Shown here piece after piece: positions 15,785 through 15,858 of a stretch of 15,858 nt of DNA. The number at the start of each line of letters is the position of its first letter. Position 1 is the first letter of the stretch. The DNA lies in assembly GCA_020201305.1 (NCBI GenBank), contig JAIVHC010000008.1, positions 1 to 15,858 of the forward strand. The letters run 5' to 3'. Made by a program: the position numbers and the translations under genes. This stretch comes from Geobacteraceae bacterium (GTDB taxonomy: Bacteria; Desulfobacterota; Desulfuromonadia; Desulfuromonadales; Desulfuromonadaceae). The notes under the pieces are model-generated. The model was not told the DNA's origin. It searched no databases and saw only the letters and a list, made by a program, of their open reading frames with translations.

Positions 15785-15858
15785 ATGTTAACCAAGATCA
15801 ACCACATTGGCGTCGCTGTTACGAGCATCGAGGAAGCACTTCCCTACTATCGCGATTC
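15785..15858 (+). CDS. mce: Methylmalonyl-CoA epimerase (3' truncated by window end)
   Basis: Only the first 24 residues are visible, MLTKINHIGVAV and onward, cut off by the window end. The opening INHIGVAV followed by SIEEALPYY is the signature start of VOC-fold methylmalonyl-CoA epimerases; the His in NHIGVAV is a metal ligand in this family. The ATG at 15785 has GAGGAG eight bases upstream. The enzyme would interconvert the (S) and (R) forms of methylmalonyl-CoA, linking the carboxylase to the mutase. Other VOC proteins (lactoylglutathione lyase) start in a similar way, but the neighbouring genes favour the epimerase. Confidence 0.9.
   Translation, partial: MLTKINHIGVAVTSIEEALPYYRD

Overview
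The window looks like chromosomal DNA from an anaerobic bacterium of the Desulfuromonadia type (Desulfuromonas, Pelobacter or Geobacter relatives). That placement is inferred from gene content: futalosine-pathway menaquinone genes, a small siroheme/Fe-S reductase of the type known from Desulfuromonas, and a complete methylmalonyl-CoA module with an unusual biotin carboxylase. No 16S or other phylogenetic marker is present.

Layout. 1-1488 (+) is the 3' part of a Na+/H+ antiporter with an RCK tail, closed by a near-perfect bidirectional terminator. 1549-2220 (-) is a small sulfite/nitrite reductase-like protein. 2296-4996 (-) is a tightly coupled set, unknown gene-mqnB-mqnD (stop/start overlaps ATGA and TGATG), for menaquinone synthesis from futalosine. 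5329-9181 (-) is cobO-mcm-meaB: cobalamin adenosyltransferase, methylmalonyl-CoA mutase and its G-protein chaperone. A short inverted-repeat element lies between mcm and meaB. 9182-9718 is a regulatory region between divergent units. 9719-10279 (+) is an XRE-cupin regulator, followed by a carboxyltransferase (10511-12103) and a biotin carboxylase-biotin carrier gene (12172-14906). After a strong terminator come a 69-aa zinc-ribbon gene (-), an AT-rich leader with phased repeats, and the start of methylmalonyl-CoA epimerase (15785 to the window edge, +).

How it works together. Carboxyltransferase plus biotin carboxylase would make methylmalonyl-CoA from propionyl-CoA, epimerase and mutase would convert it to succinyl-CoA, CobO supplies adenosylcobalamin and MeaB protects the mutase. 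The cupin-type regulator at the centre is the obvious candidate sensor. A TTTAC/GTAAA palindrome covers the spacer and -35 of the predicted cobO promoter, and a related palindrome lies just upstream of the regulator's own promoter.

Two pathway genes are not intact as written. meaB carries an apparent one-base loss in a C run near its 3' end. The biotin carboxylase has lost a segment of its ATP-grasp domain at a junction where its frame also changes. Either these are assembly or sequencing errors, or the pathway is decaying. I did not find a clearly novel multi-gene system. The most worthwhile leads are the predicted regulon, the broken carboxylase, the unknown gene coupled to mqnBD and the repeat elements.
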